From NCBI GenBank assembly GCA_022360315.1, contig JAKSDA010000085.1, forward strand, positions 1-64,000: DNA of 64,000 bases. Direction: 5' to 3'. A model generated the notes under the pieces. It saw nothing but the letters and a program-made list of their open reading frames with translations, ran no database searches and had not been told where the DNA came from. Origin of the DNA: Pseudomonadota bacterium. Lineage in GTDB: Bacteria; Myxococcota_A; Polyangia; Haliangiales; Haliangiaceae. Shown one piece after another: positions 10,742 to 20,158 of the stretch; within the stretch, counting starts at the first letter, position 1, and each line of letters begins with the position of its first letter. A program made the translations under genes and the position numbers.

Positions 10742-11783
10742 TCATACCACGCCGTGTTCGATGAGGCTGTTGCCCATCGATATGACCATTTCTTCGAGTC
10801 CGCGCGGCTTCCAGCCCAGCACGCTTTCGGCCCGCGCGCTCGATACCCTGCGCTGATAGCCGAGGTCGTGAAGAACCAGACGGGTGGTCTTGTCGAACAC
10901 CGCCACAGTGCGAACCAGCCAGTCGGGCAGACGACGAGTGGGCACTTTGTAGCCGCGAGACTCGAATTCAGCGCGCAAGATGCGCGCGACATCGACCATG
11001 GTACCCTCGGCGTTGGCCACGATAAACCGCTTGCCATTGGCCTCGGGGTTGGTCATGGCCGCGATGTGTGCATCGGCGACGTCGCGAACATCGACCATCG
11101 CCCATGCGATGTTGGGACACCCGGGCAACTCTCGCTTCATCAGCTTGCGCACCACTTCGCCAGACGTGCCGTAGTCAGAATTGAGCACCGGGCCCAAAAC
11201 CAACCCGGGATTGATGGTTGCAAATGCCATCCGCGAATCCTCGGGCAAACTGTCGATGTAGTCCCAGGCAGCCCGCTCGGCAATGGTCTTGCTCTTTTCG
11301 TACGCACCCATGTCATCGCCTAGCTGCGTCCAGTCACTCTCGTCGAACACCCGCGTGGTCGCCCGGTCGTGACCGTAGGCCACTGCCGCCACCGACGAGG
11401 TCATCACCCACGCCCTCGACCCCCTGCACATGCGCGGCCTCGAGGGCGCGCAGCGCTCCGCCCCGGGCCGGCTCGATGAGCTCGTTCTCGTGCTTCGGCG
11501 GCTTGCGCGGCAAGGGCGAGGCCACGTGCAAAAGGTACCTGGCCCCCGCCATGGCATCCGCCCAGCCGTCGTCCCGGGTCAGATCCGCGATCGCAAACTC
11601 GAGACGATCAGCAATGTCCACGTGCTTTTCCAGCGTTGCCCGGATCGATGCACCGCGCGCCGCAGAACGCAGCGTGCCGCGAACCCGGTAACCCTCGCGA
11701 AGCAGCCTCAGAACGCAGTGCATGGCAATGAAACCAGAAGCTCCGGTCACAGTGACCAGACAGTCGGCAGGATCGTGTGTCAT
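10742..11783 (-). pseudogene. NAD-dependent epimerase/dihydroflavonol-reductase-like gene, frameshifted
   Basis: Two overlapping frames together encode one extended SDR protein of about 345 aa. The first (start 11783) carries the NAD site TVTGASGFIAMHCVLRLL and runs to HVQGVEGV. The second resumes at VMTSSVAAVAYGHD, then the catalytic YxxxK in AYEKSK, and continues to the natural end. The break is at about 11408, where the reverse strand reads GTGGGTGATG. Removing one G restores VVMTSS exactly. It is either a single-base insertion mutation or an assembly error. The gene is divergent from a TetR regulator with a palindromic operator between them, so it is the likely regulatory target. Substrate is unknown. 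Confidence 0.85.
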
Positions 11784-11828
11784 GAGCTAACCTTTGCTTG
11801 ATCTAAAAGACTATTGTTCTCTTAATAG

Positions 11829-11843
11829 GAGACTGGTAGTCTC
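11829..11843. promoter_or_regulatory. putative TetR operator (perfect palindrome)
   Basis: GAGACT-GGT-AGTCTC is a perfect 6-3-6 palindrome between the divergent reductase and TetR genes, 12 bases before the regulator ATG. A looser copy (AGACTA and TTCTCT) lies just upstream at about 11808-11822. The geometry fits autoregulation plus repression of the reductase. Confidence 0.65.
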
Positions 11844-11855
11844 TTGTTAACCAGA

Positions 11856-12509
11856 ATGAGCAGAGTGAAGTGGCAGCGGGCACGCCAGCCCGAGCAGAAG
11901 CAACAGCGGCGGCAGGACATCCTGGACGCTGCGGCGGGGTTGTTCGACGAGCGTGGTTTCGAGGGGGTGAGTCTCAACGCCATTGCGCGCCATGCTGGTC
12001 TGGCCAAGTCGAACCTATACCGTTACTTTGGCAGCCGCGAGGAGATTTTCCTCGGCCTGCTGATCGACGATTACGCCGAGTATGTCGACGGGTTGGACGC
12101 ACTGCTCGGGCCGCTGGTGGCAACGGATGACCCGGCTGCGGTGGCCGCGGCCATTGCCTCGGCTGCAGCGGCCCGGCCGCGCATGTGCGCACTCACCGCT
12201 GTGCTGCCCGGAGTCATCGAGCAAAACCTTTCTGAGGACAGTTTTTTGGCTTTCAAGACCCATGTACTCGGCGTATCTGATCGCATTGCGCGGCTCTTGC
12301 GCGTCGCCTTGCCGAGCCTTTCCATCGACCGGGCATACCAGTTTCAGCGCTACGTGCAGGCACTTGTCGCCAGCCTGTGGTCGATGAGCACGGTCGCCAG
12401 CAAGTTCCCCCGGGTGATGGAGCGACCCGAATTCTCCCGCGTTTGTGTCGATTTTGAGGCCGATTTGCGGCAATCGGTGACCGCTGTGTTGCGCGGCCTG
12501 CTCGGGTAA
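11856..12509 (+). CDS. TetR/AcrR-family transcriptional regulator
   Basis: 217-aa repressor. The N-terminal helix-turn-helix is clear: ILDAAAGLFDERGFEGVSLNAIARHAGLAKSNLYRYFGSREEIFLGLL. The C-terminal ligand domain resembles the TetR_C group seen in YcdC/RutR-like proteins. ATG 11856 is preferred to the in-frame TTG at 11844 because the palindrome ends at 11843. It is transcribed away from the frameshifted SDR gene, which it probably controls along with itself through the 11829-11843 site. The inducer is unknown. Confidence 0.93.
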   Translation: MSRVKWQRARQPEQKQQRRQDILDAAAGLFDERGFEGVSLNAIARHAGLAKSNLYRYFGSREEIFLGLLIDDYAEYVDGLDALLGPLVATDDPAAVAAAIASAAAARPRMCALTAVLPGVIEQNLSEDSFLAFKTHVLGVSDRIARLLRVALPSLSIDRAYQFQRYVQALVASLWSMSTVASKFPRVMERPEFSRVCVDFEADLRQSVTAVLRGLLG

Positions 12510-12720
12510 CACAGTCCTGACTCGGGTCGGCTTTGGCATCGGCAAAACGGAAATCGGTTTTCTCGGACTCTCCCATGGCTGACCGTTCGACTCCGCCATG
12601 AATTTGAACCTCGATTCCTACCCGTAGAGCGATCGATTCTGGCTGCCAAACGCTTCGGCACCGAGAGTGGCGACGAAAGGCACTCCCCTTGGCGGCGGAA
12701 CTTCGTTACGTTCCGCCCAT

Positions 12721-15297
12721 ATGAAGTTCTCATTGTTTGCCAGTCTGGTTTTCACAGTCATTACAAGCTGTTACGGAGACAACATCCCGTTTTCCACCGG
12801 CGATGGCGAGACTTTCGACGACACCATCGAAATCTCGGGGCTGTCGTCCTCGGTAGCCGCCTACTTCGACAACGCGGGCGTTCTCCACGTCCGCTGTCAG
12901 ACCGACGCCGATTGTTTTGCGGCGCAGGGATATTTCCACGCCGCGCACCGTTTCTTCCAGATGGACCTGCGCCGGCGTCTGGCCCGCGGTCGCCTGTCCG
13001 AGGTGATCGGCGTGGTGGCGCTCGACATCGACATCCACAATCGTCTGATCTTTGCCAACCGTGACGGGCAACCGATGGAAGAAGTCCTTCTGGCCAACGC
13101 CGATTCCGACTCGGTCGCCGCCCTGGAAGCCTACACCCGGGGGGTCAACGCCTGGCTCGCCGATCTGCGCGCTGGCCAACACGGGGCAAAAACCGCTGCC
13201 GAGCGCCAGTACGACATGATCGATTCGAGCATCCTCGCCGACTGGGAAGTACTCGACTCGGTGGCGAGCTCACTGCTTTTGATCGACGATCTGACCAACG
13301 ACACGGCCAGCGACATCGAATTCGGCGCCATCTATGCTGATGACGCGCTCGGGACCGATGCCGCCGGGGATATCTTCACCCGCCGGCCGGCCAGTCCGAG
13401 CACCATCGTGCCGGCAGCAAACGCATCCGAGAGACCGACCACGCAGGTGCTCACCCCCTCGCATCTCGAACAACTTCACCGGGCCAAAAATCTGTTTAAA
13501 AATGTACTCAGTCGCATTCCCGACAGCAGGCGTTACCCGGACCGGGGCGGGTCGAACAACTGGGTCCTGGGTCGAGCCCTTGGCGACGGTTCCACTCTGC
13601 TCGCCAACGACCCACACCTGGCTCTCAGCAATCCGTCCGTCTGGTATCTGGTCCACCTCGATTCCAAAACCGAGGGTCAGGGTGATCTGCATATCGCAGG
13701 AGTATCGTTTGCCGGGCTGCCTGGAATCTTGATCGGCCACAACGAAGACATTGCATGGGGCTTGACCACGACTCTCGGTGACTTTACCGACGTGTATATG
13801 GAAACATTGACCGACGATAACCAGGGGGTCGTAGCCGACGGCGACGATGTAGCATTCATCAAACGAGAGGAGACATTCGTGGTTTCCCAGGCCCCCGACG
13901 CGGTTCGCACACTGCTTTATGTGCCCCACCACGGCCCGGTCCTCGGTGAGCTCGACACAGTGGAAAAGATGGCGCTGACCATGCGATGGACGCTTCAGGA
14001 TGCCGAGACCGACCTGAACTATCTGAACGGCCTGTACAAGGCGTCTTCTGTACAAGAGGCGCGAGATGCGCTTCGAAACGTCACGACTGTCGGACAGAAT
14101 TTCGTCATTATCGATCGGAGGGGAAATTACGGCTGGTTTCCGTATAACCGGTGGCGCGAGCGGCCATTTATCACCACGTTTCCGTCCAATCTACCCCTGC
14201 CCGGCACTGGCGCTGCAGAATGGGGCGACGTGATCCCCTACGAGGACATTCCGCAGCTGCTCAATCCAGCCCAGGGGTACATTGCGACGGCAAATAACGA
14301 CTTTACCGGCGCGCTCGCCGATGGTGATCCGAGCAACGACGGCCAATCGGTGATCCAGTGGAATGTCGCTCCAGGCTACCGGCACGAGCGAATCGTGCAG
14401 CGCATCGAAGCCGAGACCAGCCACGATCTCGAATCTATGCAATCGATTCAGAGCGACGTCTACTCTCTGCTCGGCAAGAGCGTGGTACCGGCTATCGTCG
14501 CCGAGGCCAATACCATCTCGACGCTCAGCGCCGAAGCGCAGCTGGTCGTCACTGCGCTGTCCAGCTGGGACTTCGAGTGCCCCACCGGCCTCGATGGCAG
14601 CGATGCACAGGCTTCGCCTCCGATCACCGACAGCAGAGTGCTCACTTCTGCCGTGGGTTGTACGGCGTTTCACGTGCTATGGCCCCGCCTGCGCAAAGAG
14701 ATCTTCGGCGACGAACTGATGGCGGCCAACGTATCGCGTTCCCCGGGCCACAACTCGACAGTTTTTGCGCTCACCGAGGCAGACCCGTTTTCCGGTCGGA
14801 CATATTTCGATGACGTCAGCACACCCAGTGTCGTCGAGTCGAAAGCCGATTGCATCGCAGCTGCCCTGGAATCGGCGGCAGCATATCTGGTCGGGCAACT
14901 GGGCAACGATTCGAATGACTGGTTGTGGGGCCGGCTGCATACAGTCACCCTGCGCGCCAGTCTATTCTCCGACTTGGGGTTGATCCAGTTCGACAGTCCG
15001 ACCTTCGCCAATGACGGTGGCTTCAACACAGTCGACGTCGCCTCGCCGTGGCGGTCGGCTCGAGATGACTACAGCCACACCAGAGGCGCTTCGACGCGAA
15101 TGGCGTGCCAGGCCAACGCCAGTGCGCCAGTACAATGCACCATCGAACTTCCCGGAGGACAGAGACATCATCGAGATGATGACTTCTACCTGAGCCTGCT
15201 CCCCCTATGGCTGAAAAACCAGCCGATTCCGCTCATCTTCTCGGTTGCGGAGGCGCAGAGCAGCGCGGTGCAGGCGATCGAGTTGATCGCCGAATAA
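12721..15297 (+). CDS. penicillin acylase-family Ntn hydrolase, lipoprotein
   Basis: 858-aa precursor of an S45-type amidase. A lipoprotein signal (MKFSLFASLVFTVITSC) implies anchoring outside the cytoplasmic membrane. Autocatalytic processing would release the beta chain at Ser278 in RGGSNNWVLGR, the family hallmark. Upstream, the alpha chain has HAAHRFFQMDLRRRLARGRLSEVIG. Downstream are LANDPHLALSNPSVWYLVHL, PGILIGHNEDIAWGLTTTLGD and GYIATANND. Relatives cleave acyl-homoserine lactones, beta-lactams or other amides. Which one applies cannot be told here. ATG 12721 is chosen because the lipobox follows at the right distance. The stop codon coincides with the left arm of a 161-bp foldback repeat. 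Monocistronic. Confidence 0.93.
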   Translation: MKFSLFASLVFTVITSCYGDNIPFSTGDGETFDDTIEISGLSSSVAAYFDNAGVLHVRCQTDADCFAAQGYFHAAHRFFQMDLRRRLARGRLSEVIGVVALDIDIHNRLIFANRDGQPMEEVLLANADSDSVAALEAYTRGVNAWLADLRAGQHGAKTAAERQYDMIDSSILADWEVLDSVASSLLLIDDLTNDTASDIEFGAIYADDALGTDAAGDIFTRRPASPSTIVPAANASERPTTQVLTPSHLEQLHRAKNLFKNVLSRIPDSRRYPDRGGSNNWVLGRALGDGSTLLANDPHLALSNPSVWYLVHLDSKTEGQGDLHIAGVSFAGLPGILIGHNEDIAWGLTTTLGDFTDVYMETLTDDNQGVVADGDDVAFIKREETFVVSQAPDAVRTLLYVPHHGPVLGELDTVEKMALTMRWTLQDAETDLNYLNGLYKASSVQEARDALRNVTTVGQNFVIIDRRGNYGWFPYNRWRERPFITTFPSNLPLPGTGAAEWGDVIPYEDIPQLLNPAQGYIATANNDFTGALADGDPSNDGQSVIQWNVAPGYRHERIVQRIEAETSHDLESMQSIQSDVYSLLGKSVVPAIVAEANTISTLSAEAQLVVTALSSWDFECPTGLDGSDAQASPPITDSRVLTSAVGCTAFHVLWPRLRKEIFGDELMAANVSRSPGHNSTVFALTEADPFSGRTYFDDVSTPSVVESKADCIAAALESAAAYLVGQLGNDSNDWLWGRLHTVTLRASLFSDLGLIQFDSPTFANDGGFNTVDVASPWRSARDDYSHTRGASTRMACQANASAPVQCTIELPGGQRHHRDDDFYLSLLPLWLKNQPIPLIFSVAEAQSSAVQAIELIAE

Positions 15298-15457
15298 GAG
15301 CCGGTCCAAAAACCCTCCGCGTCGCCAGAGCGGCGATCCATCACCGCCAGCGGGCTTGCTCGTCGGTCAAATACACCCAGTATTATCCACTCCTCGCGCA
15401 CCCACTGGCGGCGCGCCTCGTCGCTCTGGCTCGGTCCGAGGTTCTTGGACCGGCTCT
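15297..15457. repeat. foldback repeat, copy R3 (161 bp)
   Basis: A perfect 13-bp terminal inverted repeat (AGAGCCGGTCCAA at 15297-15309, TTGGACCGGCTCT at 15445-15457) has further nested complementarity inside: CCAGAGCG with CGCTCTGG, and CCGCCAG with CTGGCGG. It starts at the last base of the acylase stop codon. The shared TGCTCGTCGGTCA string, the AGAGCC(G/A)GTCCA arm and the identical 161-bp length tie it to copy R1, though the sequences are more diverged. It could act as a long terminator hairpin. Confidence 0.75.
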
Positions 15458-15540
15458 AAGACCACTCTCAAATTCATCGGGCCGGACGGCGGTCCGCCCG
15501 AGTCAGTTCGTCGAGGAGTACTCGACGAATACATCGGCTT

Positions 15541-15822
15541 TCAGTGAGGACCGGTTTTTCCGCCACCGTAGGGACTCACCGGAGCCGCACCGCCGCCGTC
15601 CACGGGCTCGGAGTCCTCGCGTACAAACGAGATGAAGGCCATCGCTGGCCGGCGCGACGATTCGGTGGTGACAAAGCGAATCCCGTCCAGGATCCATCCC
15701 TTGGCCACCCATTCATTGACTGTGCGCTCGATCGTGTCATCGGTGACGATCGATAACTCGACAAATTTGTACCTCAGGCCGTTACTCTTGGTCAGGATAG
15801 GAGGGTCGTAATGTTTGGACAT
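15541..15822 (-). CDS. small DUF4177-like protein
   Basis: 93-aa soluble protein with the pattern of DUF4177-type proteins: LRYKFVELSIVTDDTIERTV, then NEWVAKGWILDGIRFVT, and a closing strand MAFISFVRE. Residues after about 72 are a Gly/Pro-rich tail. The ATG (15820-15822) overlaps the hemB stop by one base, so it is the last gene of the tetrapyrrole operon. The longer frame to 15939 lies inside hemB. No catalytic residues are apparent and its role in the operon is unknown. Confidence 0.75.
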   Translation of the reverse strand: MSKHYDPPILTKSNGLRYKFVELSIVTDDTIERTVNEWVAKGWILDGIRFVTTESSRRPAMAFISFVREDSEPVDGGGAAPVSPYGGGKTGPH

Positions 15823-16799
15823 CAGCGGCGGGCCAGGATCTTCGCAGCTTCGACGGCGTGATACGTCAGGATGATATCCGCACCGGCCCGCCGGATCGAC
15901 AACAGTGTTTCCATCATGACTCGGTCGTAATCGATCCAACCTTTTTGTCCAGCGGCCTTCAGCAGCGCGTACTCACCGGATACGTTGTACGCTGCCACCG
16001 GCAGGTCGAACTCGTCACGTACCGTGCGTATGATATCGAGATAGGCCAGCGCCGGCTTGACCATGACAATATCGGCCCCTTCGGTCACATCGAGGCGAAC
16101 CTCGCGGATCGCCTCGAGCGCATTGCTCGGATCCATCTGATAGGTCGTGCGGTCGCCCTGCTGAGGCGCGCTGTCGACCGCATCTCGAAACGGGCCGTAA
16201 TACGCAGAAGCGTACTTGGCCGAGTAGGCCATGACGACGACATTTTCGAAGTTCTCTTCATCGAGAGACTCTCTGCACGCAGCCACAAAACCGTCCAGCA
16301 TACCGGACGGTGCGACCATATCCACGCCCGCTCGGGCATACGAGACCACGGCGCGGCCGAGGTTCTCGAGCGAGGAGTCATTGTCGAGATAGCCGTCGAT
16401 GAGCACGCCACAATGACCGTGATCGGTGTACTCACAAAAACAGGCATCGGCAATGACCGTCAGATCGGGCACGACCTTTTTGACCGCACGTATGGCTCGC
16501 TGAATGATGCCGTCCGAGTTCCACGTGTCCGAGCCCACCGCGTCCTTGTTCTCGGGTATTCCGAACAGGATGACCGCGGGAACGCCGGCGTCGAAAGCAG
16601 CCGAAGCGGCGTCGACGGCCCTGTCGATCGAGTAGTTGTATTGTCCCGGCATGGACGGGATCTCTTGGGCCACTCCCTGGCCTGGAACCACGAATAGAGG
16701 ATAGACCAGATTGTCGCGATCGAGACGGGTCTCGCGCACCATACGCCGCATGGCCACACTACGGCGCATCCGGCGGGGTCGGTAGTTGGGAAAATCCAT
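15822..16799 (-). CDS. hemB: porphobilinogen synthase (delta-aminolevulinate dehydratase)
   Basis: 325-aa enzyme condensing two 5-aminolevulinates to porphobilinogen, the second common step of haem, sirohaem and cobalamin synthesis. Seen: [16 protein letters not shown] at the N-terminus, the metal region [14 protein letters not shown], the substrate Lys in [16 protein letters not shown], the Schiff-base Lys in [14 protein letters not shown], and [15 protein letters not shown]. Three cysteines are not all retained in the metal loop ([13 protein letters not shown] has Cys, Cys and Cys), which is compatible with the zinc type. It follows the CobA-HemD fusion gene by 23 bp in the same operon. Confidence 0.97.
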   Translation of the reverse strand: MDFPNYRPRRMRRSVAMRRMVRETRLDRDNLVYPLFVVPGQGVAQEIPSMPGQYNYSIDRAVDAASAAFDAGVPAVILFGIPENKDAVGSDTWNSDGIIQRAIRAVKKVVPDLTVIADACFCEYTDHGHCGVLIDGYLDNDSSLENLGRAVVSYARAGVDMVAPSGMLDGFVAACRESLDEENFENVVVMAYSAKYASAYYGPFRDAVDSAPQQGDRTTYQMDPSNALEAIREVRLDVTEGADIVMVKPALAYLDIIRTVRDEFDLPVAAYNVSGEYALLKAAGQKGWIDYDRVMMETLLSIRRAGADIILTYHAVEAAKILARR

Positions 16800-16822
16800 A
16801 TTCTGTCCACTCTTTTGTCTTC

Positions 16823-18505
16823 TTATGCCTTCTCACTATTTGACCGGGCCCGGTCAGAACGTCCAGCACGTTGGGTTTCATGATAGAACGTGGCGAGTTC
16901 TTCGGCCATCACCACCGCGTCCGGCCTGGATGGCACCACGTGAACATCGACACCTCGCCGGTTCAAGGCCGCCTTCGTGGTGTTGCCAATGGCTGCGACA
17001 TGCCGACAACTACCGACAATCTCCACAGCCGCCGGGCCGAGCAGGTCGAATAAGGCACGTACTTGAGACGGCGCAAAAAATGCCATCACGTCGATATCAC
17101 CAGCCCGCAGGCGAGACAGGCCATGGCGAATGGTCGGATCATCCGAACGAACCATTTCAGTGTGATAAACTGTCGCGACGTCGACTTCGAAGCCAGCGGC
17201 ACGCAGTGCGATCTGCGCCTCGTCCCGTCCCTGTGCCGCTCGGGGCAGCAGAATCCGGCCACGGGTTGACGTCGAGTCGGCATCTGCCGGCTGCATAGCC
17301 CGGCCGCCCGGGCTTTTGCGCGCGGCGATCACTGCGCCGGCCAGCTTCTCGGCATTGCCGTGCCTGGGCACCACATCGGCAACCACGCCGTGGGCTCTGG
17401 CCGCTCGTGCCGTGGCCGGACCAACACATGCAACCAGAGCCCGGCCCAGTGCGCGGGTGTCGCGAGCGCGGGCGTGCAGTTCGGCAAAAAATCGGTCGAC
17501 GCTATTGGCGCTGGTAAACAGGATCCAGTCGTAGGCACCGAGCTGCGCCACCACCTGGTCGAGCACTGCCCGGTCGGCGTCACCGGCGGGCGCGATGCGG
17601 GTGACCGGCATGAGGACTGGCTCGCCACCCAGTTCGGTAATTGCGCCAGTGAAGGCGCGCGATTGCTCGACATTGCGGGTGACCAGAACACGCGCGCCGG
17701 CAAGCGGCCGCATTTCGTGCCAGGCCAGCTGACTGCGCATGCTCACCACCTCGCCCACCACGACCAAAACCGGCGGCTTGAGTCCGGCCGATGCGATCGT
17801 GCCGGGCAATTCGCCGAGGGTCGAAGTCACCGTCTTTTGTGCCGCTGTCGTGCCCCAATACACCGCGCAGGCCGGCGTTTCGGCCGAGCGGCCGGCGGCC
17901 ATGAGACGCTGGCAACAATCGGCCACGGTGCGCCATGCCATGTACAAAACCACTGTGCCGGCTCGGGCCAGCGCTTCCCAGTCGATATCGGACGACGGCT
18001 TGCCAGCAGCTTCGTGGCCGGTAGCAAACACCACGGTGGATGCGACGTTGCGCGCGGTGAGCGGGATGCCGGCGTAGGCGGTAACCCCGGTGGCGGCAGT
18101 GATGCCCGGAACGATCTCGAACCGGATACCGGCATTGCGGAGTTCGCGACATTCCTCGGCGCCCCGGCCGAATACCAGCGGATCACCGCCTTTGAGGCGA
18201 ACCACACGCTTGCCGGCGCGGGCGTGCTCGCACAGAACGCGATTGATTTCGCCCTGAGTCAACGCCTGCCCGCCTGGCGGGCGCTTTTTACCGGCGTAAA
18301 CTCGCTCGGCGCTGGCCCTCACGTGATCCATGAGAGCCGGATTGACCAGACCGTCGTAGACCACGACATCGGCTCTGGCCAGTAGTTCGGCGCCTCGCAA
18401 GGTGAGAAGGCCCGGATCACCGGGGCCGGCACCGACCAAAAAAACCACACCAGAGGAGACGCCAGCCGGCGTGGGGTCCTGAGAACTAGCCGCTGTGGAA
18501 CGCAC
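16823..18505 (-). CDS. uroporphyrinogen-III C-methyltransferase/uroporphyrinogen-III synthase fusion
   Basis: 560-aa bifunctional protein. Residues about 18-260 are the SUMT/CobA methyltransferase that makes precorrin-2 ([56 protein letters not shown]). Residues about 270-540 are the HemD synthase closing hydroxymethylbilane to uroporphyrinogen III ([42 protein letters not shown]). The order methylase-synthase is found in several bacteria as CobA-HemD. It is the first gene of the operon with hemB and the DUF4177-like gene, starting at GTG 18505. It directs flux toward sirohaem or cobalamin. The Lys/Arg-poor C-terminal extension is short and featureless. Confidence 0.95.
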   Translation of the reverse strand: MRSTAASSQDPTPAGVSSGVVFLVGAGPGDPGLLTLRGAELLARADVVVYDGLVNPALMDHVRASAERVYAGKKRPPGGQALTQGEINRVLCEHARAGKRVVRLKGGDPLVFGRGAEECRELRNAGIRFEIVPGITAATGVTAYAGIPLTARNVASTVVFATGHEAAGKPSSDIDWEALARAGTVVLYMAWRTVADCCQRLMAAGRSAETPACAVYWGTTAAQKTVTSTLGELPGTIASAGLKPPVLVVVGEVVSMRSQLAWHEMRPLAGARVLVTRNVEQSRAFTGAITELGGEPVLMPVTRIAPAGDADRAVLDQVVAQLGAYDWILFTSANSVDRFFAELHARARDTRALGRALVACVGPATARAARAHGVVADVVPRHGNAEKLAGAVIAARKSPGGRAMQPADADSTSTRGRILLPRAAQGRDEAQIALRAAGFEVDVATVYHTEMVRSDDPTIRHGLSRLRAGDIDVMAFFAPSQVRALFDLLGPAAVEIVGSCRHVAAIGNTTKAALNRRGVDVHVVPSRPDAVVMAEELATFYHETQRAGRSDRARSNSEKA

Positions 18506-18697
18506 CCCTCTACTCTATCCGAAGCGCACACGGCCGTCATGATGTCTCACCTGGCGGATCGCCATCTGCCGCGATCCACCGCGCGCGGGCAAGCGATCCG
18601 TATTACCGGCTCGTCGTGGTCAGAAATCGGCTCTGAGAATCGCGCCCCCACAATCGACTCGAAGCTCGCGGCGGGCTGCATTAAGATCACTGCGACC

Positions 18698-20158
18698 ATG
18701 GACATCGAGATCTTTCAGCCTGGAGAGTTCGAGCCAGAGCGCCATTTTTACCCCCGGACGCTCAATGCTCAGATCCATCCGCTGGTGACCACGTTTTTCC
18801 ACATGCCGATCCAGCAGCTGGTCAGCCGCTACTGCCACCTTCACCCCTACGTCAGCCGGACCACGCTCAGCGAGATACTGACCACAGAACCCCGTTATCT
18901 CCGCTGGTCTGGCAGCGACATCTTCAACGTATCTACCGAGACCGGGGTCAAGCAGAAACTCATCGTGGAAACCAATTCGTGTCCGTCGGGGCAAAAGTCG
19001 TTTCCCAGATTCGAAGAAGACCAGGACGAGGGCGGGTACTGGTCGCTCATCAAGAGCACCTTCCTGCCGCTGGTGTCCAAAACCCTGCGCAAAGCGTCGA
19101 AAGAGACTCCACACGGCATTGTCGCGGTTCTCTATGACAAAAACCAGATGGAGTCGTCTGGCTACGCCCAGGTCTTGGCCACGTTGATCGACCGCCCGGT
19201 ATATCTGATCCCGTGCCCGCGTTCGGCCCCGAGGGCATTCACCGAGATCCAAGATCGCTGGCTCTACGCCCATATCGGCGGCAGGACCGTTCCGGTTATC
19301 TGCGGTTTTCGCTACGTCACCCAGCGGCCCTGGGATCGGCTGCCATTCAACCTGAAGACGCCGCTTCTCAATCCGATCGTGGCCTGTCTAGCTGGCGGCA
19401 GGAACAAGACATCTGCCTCCAAGGCGTACGAGATGTTCAACGGCCAGTACCGCGCTCATGGTCTCGAAATTCTCTCGCCGGAATCGTTCACCAATGTTCG
19501 CAAGGCAGAGGTTCCCCTCCTGGTCCAGCAACTGGGCGGCCGAGCTGTGGTCAAAGTGCCTTATCTCAACGCCGGTCAGGGAATCTACACCATCGTCAAC
19601 GACGATGAACTGGCCGCGTTCATGGACAGAGACTATCCCTATGACGAATTCATCATACAACAGCTGGTGGGCAACTACCGCTGGTCATCGACCAGCAGCC
19701 GGGGCAAGGTTTTTAACATCGGCACCGTGCCCGACAAGAAAGACCGGATTTACATCTTCGATTTGCGAGTCATGGTGTCCTGGCAGGGCGAATCGTACGC
19801 CCCGGTCGCCATGTACGCGCGCCGCGCGCCCATCGCCATGGAGGCCGACCTCCAGCCGGGTACCGATTCGTGGATGGTTTTGGGCACCAACCTTTCGCTC
19901 AAAGTCGGCGAAGAAAAATGGGATACCGAACCTCGTCGTCTTCTCATGATGGATCGCAAAGACTTCGGCAAACTGGGTATGGGGCTCGACGACCTCATCG
20001 AGGCTTTTGTTCAGGCTGTTCTGGCCAATCGCGCCATTGACGATCTTGCCCGCAAGCTGGTCAAACGAGGGGGTGGCTTCCGCAGCGACCTGTTTCGCTC
20101 GCTGAACCACGACGAAGCGTTGCTGAACGAGATCAAATCCGCATCACGTCTATCATGA
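18698..20158 (+). CDS. ATP-grasp-like ligase of unknown substrate
   Basis: 486-aa protein. The C-terminal half reads as an ATP-grasp fold: AVVKVPYLNAGQGIYTI (nucleotide-binding Lys and Gly-rich loop), EFIIQQLVGNYRW (adenine-binding segment), RIYIFDLRVMVSW, and WMVLGTNLSLKVG (metal-binding Asn region). The N-terminal half (about 1-230) is distinctive, with ERHFYPRTLNAQIHPL and VETNSCPSGQKSFPRF. ATG 18698 is taken because the 53 codons upstream are Arg/Ser-rich and unlike the rest. Its stop overlaps the start of the AstE-like deacylase by four bases (ATGA), which argues for translational coupling. Ligase-plus-deacylase suggests making and trimming an amide or peptide bond, but the substrate is not known. 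Confidence 0.78.
   Translation: MDIEIFQPGEFEPERHFYPRTLNAQIHPLVTTFFHMPIQQLVSRYCHLHPYVSRTTLSEILTTEPRYLRWSGSDIFNVSTETGVKQKLIVETNSCPSGQKSFPRFEEDQDEGGYWSLIKSTFLPLVSKTLRKASKETPHGIVAVLYDKNQMESSGYAQVLATLIDRPVYLIPCPRSAPRAFTEIQDRWLYAHIGGRTVPVICGFRYVTQRPWDRLPFNLKTPLLNPIVACLAGGRNKTSASKAYEMFNGQYRAHGLEILSPESFTNVRKAEVPLLVQQLGGRAVVKVPYLNAGQGIYTIVNDDELAAFMDRDYPYDEFIIQQLVGNYRWSSTSSRGKVFNIGTVPDKKDRIYIFDLRVMVSWQGESYAPVAMYARRAPIAMEADLQPGTDSWMVLGTNLSLKVGEEKWDTEPRRLLMMDRKDFGKLGMGLDDLIEAFVQAVLANRAIDDLARKLVKRGGGFRSDLFRSLNHDEALLNEIKSASRLS

Noticed and set aside
10440..10745. Reverse-strand 101-codon frame between the reductases
   Set aside because: Pro/Gly/Ser-rich with no motif; the ATG lacks a ribosome site. The gap is treated as gene-free.
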